The notes under the pieces: model-generated
Database searches by the model: none
Told to the model about the DNA's origin: nothing
The model's input: only the letters and a program-made list of their open reading frames with translations
Part shown: positions 38,260 to 45,920 of the stretch, in pieces
Layout: each line of letters starts with the position of its first letter
Position numbering within the stretch: position 1 is the first letter of the stretch
DNA from: Cellulomonas gilvus ATCC 13127
Lineage (GTDB): Bacteria; Actinomycetota; Actinomycetes; Actinomycetales; Cellulomonadaceae
Reading direction: 5' to 3'
Assembly: GCF_000218545.1 (NCBI RefSeq)
Contig: NC_015671.1
Location: 434,001 to 498,000 of the forward strand
Length of the DNA stretch: 64,000 nt
Translations under genes and position numbers: made by a program

Positions 38260-38523
38260 GGCGCGTCGTTCCCGCGCGGGGACGCGCAGCCCGCTCGCAC
38301 GCAGGCGGCGGATCAGCTCGCGTGAGTCCACCGGCACGGCGCCGGCCGCGACGAGCTCGTCGTGCATGCGGTCGGGCACGTCGTAGTGGTCCAGGTCGAA
38401 CGCGCGCTCCGGGATGCCGGTGCGCGCAGCGAACGCGTGCAGCTCGGCCAGCGAGGAGTCGCTGACCAGGTGCGACCACATCCGCCCGTGGCGCGGCCAC
38501 AGCGGAGGGTCGAGCAGGATCAC
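38257..38523 (-). CDS. DUF4031 protein
   Basis: 88 aa. VILLDPPLWPRHGRMWSHLV, then AFDLDHYDVPDRMHDELVAAG, is the DUF4031 signature, a small conserved family of unknown activity with several invariant His/Asp residues. GTG 38523 overlaps the stop of the upstream HD-domain gene by 4 bp, so it is translated with it. A role linked to the HD hydrolase is suggested only by this coupling. Confidence 0.8.
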   Translation of the reverse strand: MILLDPPLWPRHGRMWSHLVSDSSLAELHAFAARTGIPERAFDLDHYDVPDRMHDELVAAGAVPVDSRELIRRLRASGLRVPARERRA

Positions 38524-39272
38524 GGCTGCGCCGGACCCGCCGCGGGCTGGTCCGAGGCCGCCTGCGCGGCCGCGCGTGCGGAGTCGAGGCACGCGAGCTC
38601 CTTCTCGAGGCGCTGCAGCTCGGCCGAGACGTTCTGCCGTGCGGGCTCCTCCCACGCCGCACCCAGCGGGGAGGAGAACAGCGACTTGCGTGCGAGGAGC
38701 TTGTGCAGGATCCGGACGCGCGCACGCACGTAGTCCTCGGTGGGCAGGTGCGCGTACTCCGCCCGCACGTCCTTGAGGTACGCCTTGTACCGCTGCGGCT
38801 CGGTGGCCAGGACGGCCAGGTCCGCGTCGCACAGCACCGCGCAGTCCGGGTCCGCCGAGTCCGGGCTGTGCCGCACCAGCGCGTTGACCAGCTCGTGCAC
38901 CCGCTGGGCGTTCTCCTGCGGGACGCCGAGCGCGAGCAGCTCGTCGAACGCGACGCGTGCGCTCGCGGCCTCGTCCTCGCCGCCCTTGTTGGCGTACGCC
39001 TTCCGGTCCGCGGAGTCGAAGATCGCCCCGTGGTACCAGGCGGCCAGGCGCACCAGGTGCGGCTCGTGGCTCTCCTCGTCGAGCTCGTCGACCCGGACCA
39101 GCACGTCCACCAGGTGCTTGACGTTGTGGAACTCACGGCCCGGGGAGGACCAGCGCTCGAGCAGGCGGTCGCCCGCGGCGCGGATCTCCTCGGGTGAGGC
39201 CGTGGCCCCGGCTCCGACGACGTTGCGGACGAAGGCGGGCAGCAGCCACGCAGGCGCGTCATGGACGCCCAT
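38520..39272 (-). CDS. Predicted HD-superfamily metal-dependent phosphohydrolase
   Basis: 250 aa. FHNVKHLVDVL, AAWYHGAIFD and CDADLAVLA are metal-binding His/Asp motifs in the order expected for this uncharacterised HD family. The C-terminal 40 residues are Ala/Gln-rich and likely disordered. A GAGG ribosome binding site precedes ATG 39272 by 8 nt. Substrate unknown. Confidence 0.8.
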   Translation of the reverse strand: MGVHDAPAWLLPAFVRNVVGAGATASPEEIRAAGDRLLERWSSPGREFHNVKHLVDVLVRVDELDEESHEPHLVRLAAWYHGAIFDSADRKAYANKGGEDEAASARVAFDELLALGVPQENAQRVHELVNALVRHSPDSADPDCAVLCDADLAVLATEPQRYKAYLKDVRAEYAHLPTEDYVRARVRILHKLLARKSLFSSPLGAAWEEPARQNVSAELQRLEKELACLDSARAAAQAASDQPAAGPAQP

Positions 39273-39373
39273 GGAGAAACCTCACGACGGCGACAGGGAC
39301 GGGTCATCGTAGCCCTGCCCGCGCGGCCGTCACCCGTCGGTCCCGGGTCCGGCCGCCCGCACCCGGCGTGCCG

Positions 39374-40915
39374 CTACGACACGCCGGGCGACGGCGGCTT
39401 CGTCGGTGTGACCGGCACCTCCACGCGGACCGTGGTGCCACCGCCGGGCGTCTGCGCGAGCGCGACGTGCCCGTCGTGCGCGGTCACGATCGCGGCGACG
39501 ATGGCCATGCCCAGGCCCGCGCCGCCCGAGTCGCGCCCGCGCGAGGCGTCCACGCGGTAGAACCGCTCGAACACGCGCGCGGCGTGCTCGGGGTCGATGC
39601 CGGGGCCGTGGTCGCGCACCTCCACCACCCCGACGGGCCGCGCGTCGCGCCCGCCGTGCAGGCCGACCGCGATCTCGACCGCTGTCCCCGGAGGGGTGTG
39701 CTGCACGACGTTCCCGACGAGGTTGGCGACGACCTGCCGCAGGCGGGCCTCGTCGCCGTCGACGACGACGGGTCCCGTCGGGCCGCCCGGCACGAGCGGC
39801 ACGATGCGCGCGGTGCGCGTCGGGTCGAGCGCACGCAGGTCGCTGACCGCGTCCGCCGCGACCACGGTGAGGTCCACCGCGTCGTGCCGCAGCGGGCGGC
39901 GCTCGTCGAGCCGCGCGAGCGACAGCAGGTCCTCGACGAGGCTGCCCATGCGGGTCGCGGACGACTCGATGCGCCGCATCGTGTCGTCGACCTGGTCCTT
40001 GCTGGTGAGCGCGCCCATCCGGTACAGCTCGCCGTACCCGCGGATCGCGGCGAGCGGCGTGCGCAGCTCGTGCGACGCGTCCGCGACGAACCGCCGCATG
40101 CGCGCCTCCGACGCGGTGCGCACCGCGAACGCCTGCTCGATCTGCGCGAGCATGCCGTTGAGCGCCTCACCCAGCCGGCCGACCTCGGTGCTCGCGGGCG
40201 CAGCCGGCACGCGCTGCGAGAAGTCGCCCGCGGCGAACGCGGCGGCCGTGTGCTCGATGTGCGTGAGGGGCCGCAGCGAACGGCGCACCGCCCACCGGCC
40301 GACGAACAGCGCGGCCAGCAGGATCACCGCACCCGAGAGCGCGAGGACCAGCACCATCTGCTCGACGGTCTCCGAGACGTCCGAGAGCGGCAGCGCGATG
40401 AGCACCACCCAGTCGGTCGACTCGACCGGGTACGCCACCGCTCGCCAGTGCTCGCCCGTGTCCGACGAGACCGTGAACTGCTGACCGCGTCGCGCCTCGG
40501 CCTGCCGGTACGTGAGCGAGGGCAGGGAGGGCGTCCCCCGGTCCGCGAGCGCATCCGCGCGCGGGGCGAACATCGTGTACGGCTCACCGTCCTTGATGAG
40601 CAGCCCGTAGTAGTCCGTGGGCGGGCCCTGGGCGTCCCAGTTGTTGTTGAGGGACGCGTTCGCGAGCTGGACGCCCTCGGTGCGCAGCTTGTCGTCGACC
40701 TGCTGGACGAGATTGCGCTGCAGCAGCGTGGTCGCGGTGATGCCGGTCAACAGCAGCCCCAGCGCCAGCAGCACGGCCGAGATCGACACGAGCCGCCCGA
40801 CGAGCGGGACGCCCGACCACCAGCGCCTCAGCACCGTGCGCGACGGCTCACCGGGGGCGACCGGCTCGGCCTCGACCGGCGGCGGGGGGACGGGCCCGGG
40901 GTCGGGCCGGGTCAC
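39374..40915 (-). CDS. OmpR-partner sensor histidine kinase
   Basis: 513 aa. Pro-rich N-terminus, first transmembrane helix at about residues 40-62, an extracellular sensor of about 120 residues, second helix at about 185-210, HAMP domain, then the H-box FVADASHELRTPLAAIRGYG (His near residue 300) and the ATPase boxes NLVGNVVQHTPPGT, DHGPGIDPEH and GGAGLGMAIV. GTG 40915 overlaps the response regulator stop. Resembles TrcS-like kinases; signal unknown. Confidence 0.93.
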   Translation of the reverse strand: MTRPDPGPVPPPPVEAEPVAPGEPSRTVLRRWWSGVPLVGRLVSISAVLLALGLLLTGITATTLLQRNLVQQVDDKLRTEGVQLANASLNNNWDAQGPPTDYYGLLIKDGEPYTMFAPRADALADRGTPSLPSLTYRQAEARRGQQFTVSSDTGEHWRAVAYPVESTDWVVLIALPLSDVSETVEQMVLVLALSGAVILLAALFVGRWAVRRSLRPLTHIEHTAAAFAAGDFSQRVPAAPASTEVGRLGEALNGMLAQIEQAFAVRTASEARMRRFVADASHELRTPLAAIRGYGELYRMGALTSKDQVDDTMRRIESSATRMGSLVEDLLSLARLDERRPLRHDAVDLTVVAADAVSDLRALDPTRTARIVPLVPGGPTGPVVVDGDEARLRQVVANLVGNVVQHTPPGTAVEIAVGLHGGRDARPVGVVEVRDHGPGIDPEHAARVFERFYRVDASRGRDSGGAGLGMAIVAAIVTAHDGHVALAQTPGGGTTVRVEVPVTPTKPPSPGVS

Positions 40916-41637
40916 GACATCTCGCGCAGCAGGTAGCCCACGCCGCGCTTGGTGTGGATCAGGGGCGGCAGCCGCTCGCCGTCCGGACCGGTCAGCGAGT
41001 CGACCTTGCGGCGCAGGTAGGAGATGTAGGACTCGACGATGTTCGCGTCGCCGCCCCAGTCGTACTGCCACACGTGGTCCAGGATCTGGCTCTTGGACAG
41101 CACGCGTCCCGCGTTGAGCATGAGGTAGCGCAGCAGCTTGAACTCGGTGGGGGACAGGTCGATCTCCTGGCCGGCGCGGTGCACCTCGTGCGAGTCGTCG
41201 TCCAGCTCGAGGTCGGCGTAGCGCAGCACGTTGTCGCCCTCGTCGTCGGGGCTGGTCCGGCGCAGGATCGCGCGGATGCGCGCCACGACCTCCTCGAGGC
41301 TGAACGGCTTCGTCACGTAGTCGTCGCCGCCCACGGTCAGGCCCTGCACCTTGTCCGCGGTGTCGTCGCGCGCGGTGAGGAACAGCACGGGCATGTGCTG
41401 GCCCTTCTCCCGCAGCCGCCGCGTCACGGTGAAGCCGTCCATGTCCGGGAGCATCACGTCGAGCACCAGCAGGTCCGGCTGGACGTCACGCGCCAGGCGC
41501 AGCGCCGAGCCGCCGTCCGCCGCAGCGTGCACCTCGAATCCCGCGAACCGCAGGCTCGTGGCGAGCAGCTCGCGGATGTTCGGTTCGTCGTCGACGACCA
41601 GGAGGCGGGCCTGCGGCTCGGTGGCGTGCGTGCTCAT
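40912..41637 (-). CDS. OmpR/PhoB-type response regulator
   Basis: 241 aa. Receiver domain LLVVDDEPNIRELL, phospho-Asp in LLVLDVMLPDMDGF, conserved Lys in YVTKPFSLEEVVARI. The winged-helix domain starts near residue 145: EIDLSPTEFKLLRYLMLNAG, ending RRKVDSLTGPDGE and TKRGVGYLLRE. Sequence is TrcR/TcrA-like. It is co-transcribed with the kinase by a GTGA overlap. CAGGAT 6 nt before ATG 41637 hints at a leaderless transcript. Confidence 0.93.
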   Translation of the reverse strand: MSTHATEPQARLLVVDDEPNIRELLATSLRFAGFEVHAAADGGSALRLARDVQPDLLVLDVMLPDMDGFTVTRRLREKGQHMPVLFLTARDDTADKVQGLTVGGDDYVTKPFSLEEVVARIRAILRRTSPDDEGDNVLRYADLELDDDSHEVHRAGQEIDLSPTEFKLLRYLMLNAGRVLSKSQILDHVWQYDWGGDANIVESYISYLRRKVDSLTGPDGERLPPLIHTKRGVGYLLREMS

Positions 41638-41811
41638 GGCTCGATCCTGCTCCCCTCGGCTGGGCGTTGCCTGAGAAGTCGCTGGGGACCGGCCGCGGGC
41701 CTGCGGGGGTCGGCGCGGGACCGACCCGGACGTTCCGGGTGAACCGGAACGGGGCTGGAGTGCCGCGCAGGGCGATGAGCAGCGGGTTTCGGACACGCGT
41801 CCTGGTGGCGG

Positions 41812-41817
41812 TAGCGT
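41812..41817 (+). promoter_or_regulatory. Amidotransferase gene leaderless -10 (TAGCGT)
   Basis: Eight nt from TAGCGT to GTG 41826. Confidence 0.45.
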
Positions 41818-41825
41818 CGGGAGGC

Positions 41826-42566
41826 GTGACCGTTCGACTCACCGTGGTGCAGAGCTCGCCCGACGTCCCCCTGGACCGCTTCGCCGGCTGGTGGAGCGAC
41901 GCGCACGTGACCGTGCTGCGCGCCGATCTCGGCGACGCCGTGCCCTCGCTCGAGCAGGTGGGCGACGGGCTCGTGGTCCTCGGCGGCCACATGAGCGCCT
42001 ACGACGACGAGGCCGCGCCGTGGCTGCCCGCGCTGCGCACCCTGATGGCGGACGCCGCGCGTACGGGTGTGCCGACGCTCGGCGTGTGCCTGGGTGCGCA
42101 GCTGCTGGCCGTGGCGACCGGCGGGCGCGTGCAGGTGGCGGCGCCTCCCGGGCCCGAGGCCGGCGTGGTGGACATCTGGTGGCGTCCGGAGGCCGCGTCC
42201 GACGCGCTCGTCGGGCCGCTCGTGGCCGGCCTGCCCGGCCCTGCCGACCGCAAGGTCACGGCGCAGCCCACGCTGCACTCCGACGCGGTGGTGGACCTGC
42301 CCCGCGGCGCGGTGTGGCTCGCGTCCTCCAACCAGTACCCGTACCAGGCGTTCCGCGTCGGTTCGGCGTGGGGCGTGCAGTTCCACCCCGAGGCCTCGAC
42401 GACGACGCTGCGGGACTGGGCGCAGTGGGACGGCACCGTGGACACCGCCGCGATCCTGGCGGACTACACGGCGCGCGAGGCCGAGGTGACCGCCACGGGT
42501 GCGGTGCTCGCCGAGTCGTTCCTGGCGCACGTGCGCCAGGTGGCCCGCGAGCGCGTCACCGCCTGA
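41826..42566 (+). CDS. Class I glutamine amidotransferase-like protein
   Basis: 246 aa. Nucleophile elbow TLGVCLGAQLLA (Cys near residue 90), GLVVLGGHMSAYDDE for the oxyanion region and GVQFHPEAS with the catalytic His/Glu. It is a stand-alone GATase1 domain of the type that releases ammonia or cleaves gamma-glutamyl amides; no synthase partner is next to it. GTG 41826 sits 8 nt after a TAGCGT hexamer. Confidence 0.87.
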   Translation: MTVRLTVVQSSPDVPLDRFAGWWSDAHVTVLRADLGDAVPSLEQVGDGLVVLGGHMSAYDDEAAPWLPALRTLMADAARTGVPTLGVCLGAQLLAVATGGRVQVAAPPGPEAGVVDIWWRPEAASDALVGPLVAGLPGPADRKVTAQPTLHSDAVVDLPRGAVWLASSNQYPYQAFRVGSAWGVQFHPEASTTTLRDWAQWDGTVDTAAILADYTAREAEVTATGAVLAESFLAHVRQVARERVTA

Positions 42567-42582
42567 CCGCTCGCCGCACGCC

Positions 42583-43860
42583 TCAGGCCGCGACGCGCAG
42601 CCGGACCAGGCGCACCAGCACGCCGACGGCGAGCACCGCGACGCCGCCCACCACGGCCGCGGTCGGCAGCGTGAGCGCGAGCAGCACGCACCCCGCCGCG
42701 CCACCGGCCTGCAGCGCGCGGGGCCAGCGACGGTGCTCGCGCGGCTGGCGCCACGCCGCGAGGTTCGCGATCAGGTAGTACGTGAGCACGCCGAACGACG
42801 AGAAGCCGATCGCGCCCCGCAGGTCGACCGTCAGCACGAGCGCCACGACCACGACGCCGAGCACACGCTGGGCGCGCGCGGGCACGCGGTGCCGCGCGTC
42901 GACCGCCGCGAGACCGCGCGGCAGGTCGCCCTCGCGGGCCATGGCCAGCGCGGTCCGCCCGATGCCCGCGACCAGCGCGAGCAGCGCGCCGAGCGACGCC
43001 GCCGCGGCCCCCACGCCCACCACCGGCACTGCCCAGGCCCAACCCACCGTGTCGACCGCGTCGGACAGCGGGGCGCTCGAGGTGGCGGCGCCGTCCGGGC
43101 CGAGCACCGCGAGCACCGTGACGCCGACGAGCGCGTAGAGCGCGACGGCGATCGCGAGCGCCAGGGGGATCGCGCGCGGGATGGTGCGGGCCGGCTCCCG
43201 GACCTCCTCGCCGAGCGTCGCGATGCGCGCGTAGCCCGCGAACGCGAAGAACAACAGACCCGCGGACTCGAGCACGCCGCGCACGCTCGTCGTGCCGGCC
43301 GACGACCCCGGCGGTGGCCACGTGCCACCGGTCGCGCCCGCGGCGACCACCACGCCGAGGACCACGAGCACGACCAGCAGCAGCCCGGCCGCGACGAGCG
43401 CGGTCCGCGTGACCCCGCGGTCCGCGACGACGACGAGCAGCACCACCGCGGCCGCCGCGACGGGCCGCTCCCACCCGGCCGGGGCCACGTACGCCGCGAA
43501 CGTGAGCGCCATCGCGGCACAGCTCGAGGTCTTCCCGACGACGAACCCCCACCCGGCCACGTACCCCCACCAGGGGCCCAACCGCGCGCGGCCGAACGCG
43601 TACGCGCCGCCCGACGTGGGCAGCTCGGCGGCGAGCTGTGCGGTCGACGTCGCGTTGGCGTACGCGACCGCTGCCGCGAGCGCGAGGCCGATCAGCAGCC
43701 CTGTGCCCGCGGCCCGCGCGGCCGGGGCGAACGCCGCGAACACGCCCGCACCGAGCATCGCGCCCAGCCCGACGACGACCGCGTCCCGCACGCCCAGCGC
43801 GCGGCGCAGCGCGGGGCCGGCAGCCCCCGGGCCTGGTTGCGGCGTCGGGAGGGCAGGCAT
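42583..43860 (-). CDS. APC-family amino acid permease
   Basis: 425 aa with about twelve hydrophobic segments. GVRDAVVVGLGAMLGAGVFA matches the unwound helix 1 of LeuT-fold APC transporters; FFAFAGYARIATLGEEVREP is the helix 6 motif (GYARI...EEV) of this superfamily. Substrate not predictable. It is shorter than many members but looks complete. Start ATG 43860. Confidence 0.87.
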   Translation of the reverse strand: MPALPTPQPGPGAAGPALRRALGVRDAVVVGLGAMLGAGVFAAFAPAARAAGTGLLIGLALAAAVAYANATSTAQLAAELPTSGGAYAFGRARLGPWWGYVAGWGFVVGKTSSCAAMALTFAAYVAPAGWERPVAAAAVVLLVVVADRGVTRTALVAAGLLLVVLVVLGVVVAAGATGGTWPPPGSSAGTTSVRGVLESAGLLFFAFAGYARIATLGEEVREPARTIPRAIPLALAIAVALYALVGVTVLAVLGPDGAATSSAPLSDAVDTVGWAWAVPVVGVGAAAASLGALLALVAGIGRTALAMAREGDLPRGLAAVDARHRVPARAQRVLGVVVVALVLTVDLRGAIGFSSFGVLTYYLIANLAAWRQPREHRRWPRALQAGGAAGCVLLALTLPTAAVVGGVAVLAVGVLVRLVRLRVAA

Positions 43861-43928
43861 CCGGCCAGCCTGCCACGCGGCGGCGACGCGTCCTCGTCGG
43901 ACGGGCGAACGAGCCGTGGCGGGGCGGT

Positions 43929-43979
43929 TACGGTACGGGCGTGCGTGCCCCGACCCCTGTCCCGCGGAGCGGGTGCTGA
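43929..43979 (+). promoter_or_regulatory. TACGGT -10 and a leaderless 12-codon upstream ORF
   Basis: TACGGT (43929-43934) is 6 nt before GTG 43941. That frame reads VRAPTPVPRSGC and stops at TGA 43977-43979, directly abutting the GTG start (43980) of the next gene. Translation of the small ORF would deliver ribosomes to it. Confidence 0.45.
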
Positions 43980-44276
43980 GTGCCGTCCTACCGCGTCCGC
44001 GCGTTCGTCGGGCTGCTCCGGCCCGGCACGGCCGCGCCCGACCTGCTGCCGGACGCCGTGGCGTTCGCCCGCACGCTCGTCGTGGTCGAGGCGTCCGACG
44101 TCGAGGTGGTGCGCGGCCGCGCGCGGGTCACGGTCCGCTACCAGGCCGACGACGACGCGCACGCCCGCCGCGCAGGCTGGGCGGTGCTGCACCACCTGGA
44201 CGAGCGCGCCGAGATCGAGGGCCGCACGCTCACACGCCGGTTCGGGGCGCGGTGGTACCCGGTGCGCCCCGCCTGA
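43980..44276 (+). CDS. Small hypothetical protein
   Basis: 98 aa, family not recognised. It is soluble, with alternating hydrophobic residues (YRVRAFVGLL, RTLVVVEASDVEVV) suggesting a small alpha/beta fold, and ends in a basic segment RRFGARWYPV. GTG 43980 follows the stop codon of a 12-codon upstream ORF without a gap. The protein converges on the XPB helicase gene with only 3 bp between. Confidence 0.6.
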   Translation: MPSYRVRAFVGLLRPGTAAPDLLPDAVAFARTLVVVEASDVEVVRGRARVTVRYQADDDAHARRAGWAVLHHLDERAEIEGRTLTRRFGARWYPVRPA

Positions 44277-44279
44277 CGC

Positions 44280-45920
44280 TCAGGCCGCCGAGAGGTCGTC
44301 GGAGTCGAGGATCGAGTACGCGTAGCCCTGCTCGGCCAGGAACCGCTGGCGGTGCGCCGCGAACTCCTGGTCCACGGTGTCCCGCGCGACCACGGTGTAG
44401 AAGTGCGCGGTGCGGCCCGAGGCCTTGGGCCGCATGATGCGCCCGAGGCGCTGCGCCTCCTCCTGCCGTGACCCGAACGAACCCGAGACCTGGATGGCTA
44501 CGGACGCCTCGGGCAGGTCGATCGAGAAGTTCGCGACCTTCGAGACGACGAGCTTGGAGATCTCGCCGCTGCGGAACGCGTCGAACAGCCGCTGACGCTC
44601 CCGCACCGTGGTCTCGCCCGTGATGAGGTCCGCGCCGATGTGCTCGGCGAGCTCGTGCAGCTGGTCCAGGTACTGGCCGATGACGAGCGTCGGCTCACCC
44701 TCGTGCTGCGCGACCAGCTGCTCGACCACGCGGTTCTTGCCGCTCGCGGTGGCCGCGAGCCGGTACTTCTCCTCGGGCTCGGCGGTCGCGTACGCCATGC
44801 GGTCGGCGTCCGGCAGCGTCAGGCGCACCTCGATGCACTCCGCGGGCGCGATGTAGCCCTGCGCCTCGATGTCCTTCCACGGTGCGTCGAACCGCTTGGG
44901 CCCGATCAGGGAGAACACCTCGTCCTCGCGGCCGTCCTCGCGCACCAGCGTGGCGGTCAGCCCCAGGCGGCGGCGCGCCTGCAGGTCCGCGGTCATCCGG
45001 AAGATGGGTGCGGGCAGCAGGTGCACCTCGTCGTAGACCACCAGGCCCCAGTCGCGCGCGTCCAGCAGCTCGAGGTGCGTGTAGACGCCCTGCCGCTTGG
45101 TGGTGAGCACCTGGTACGTGGCGATCGTGACCGGGCGGATCTCCTTGCGCGCACCCGAGTACTCGCCGATCTCGTCCTCGGTCAGCGACGTGCGCCGCAC
45201 CAGCTCGTCGCGCCACTGCCGCGCCGAGACCGTGTTCGTCACCAGGATCAGCGTCGTCGTGGACGACTTGGCCATGGCCCCAGCCCCGACGATCGTCTTG
45301 CCCGCGCCGCACGGCAGGACCACCACGCCGGACCCGCCGTGGAAGAACCCGTCGACCGCCTGCTGCTGGTACGGCCGCATGGTCCAGCCGTCCTGGTCCA
45401 GCGTGATCGGGTGCGCCTCGCCGTCCACGTAGCCGGCGAGGTCCTCCGCGGGCCAGCCGAGCTTGAGCAGGACCTGCTTGAGGTGACCGCGCTCCGAGGG
45501 GTGCACGACGACGTCGTGCGCGTCGATCCGCGCGCCGAGCAGGCCCGCGGTGCGCTTGGAGCGCATGACCTCGGCCAGCACGGCCGCGTCGAGCGCGTGC
45601 AGCACCAGTCCGTGCACCGGGTCCTGGACCAGCTGCAGCCGGCCGTAGCGCGCCATGGTCTCCGCGACGTCGACGAGCAGCGCGTGCGGCACGGGGTAGC
45701 GCGAGTACTCGAGCAGCACGTCGACCACCTGCTCGGCGTCGTGACCCGCCGCGCGCGCGTTCCACAGGCCCAGCGGCGTGAGCCGGTAGGTGTGGACGTG
45801 CTCGGGGGCGCGCTCGAGCTCGGCGAACGGCGCGATCGCGCGCCGGCACGCGTCGGCCTGGTCGTGGTCGACCTCGAGCAGCAGCGTCTTGTCGCTCTGG
45901 ACGATGAGCGGTCCGGTCAC
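44280..45920 (-). CDS. XPB/Ssl2-type DNA repair helicase
   Basis: 546 aa. Superfamily 2 helicase related to eukaryotic XPB. A damage-recognition-like N-terminal region is followed by the Q-motif MRPYQQQAVDGFF, Walker A LPCGAGKTIVGAG, DEVH box VVYDEVHLLP, motif III LGLTATLVRED and motif VI SRQEEAQRLGRIMRP. GTG 45920 overlaps the stop of the upstream helicase-associated gene by 4 bp. It unwinds DNA, probably in repair. Confidence 0.92.
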   Translation of the reverse strand: MTGPLIVQSDKTLLLEVDHDQADACRRAIAPFAELERAPEHVHTYRLTPLGLWNARAAGHDAEQVVDVLLEYSRYPVPHALLVDVAETMARYGRLQLVQDPVHGLVLHALDAAVLAEVMRSKRTAGLLGARIDAHDVVVHPSERGHLKQVLLKLGWPAEDLAGYVDGEAHPITLDQDGWTMRPYQQQAVDGFFHGGSGVVVLPCGAGKTIVGAGAMAKSSTTTLILVTNTVSARQWRDELVRRTSLTEDEIGEYSGARKEIRPVTIATYQVLTTKRQGVYTHLELLDARDWGLVVYDEVHLLPAPIFRMTADLQARRRLGLTATLVREDGREDEVFSLIGPKRFDAPWKDIEAQGYIAPAECIEVRLTLPDADRMAYATAEPEEKYRLAATASGKNRVVEQLVAQHEGEPTLVIGQYLDQLHELAEHIGADLITGETTVRERQRLFDAFRSGEISKLVVSKVANFSIDLPEASVAIQVSGSFGSRQEEAQRLGRIMRPKASGRTAHFYTVVARDTVDQEFAAHRQRFLAEQGYAYSILDSDDLSAA

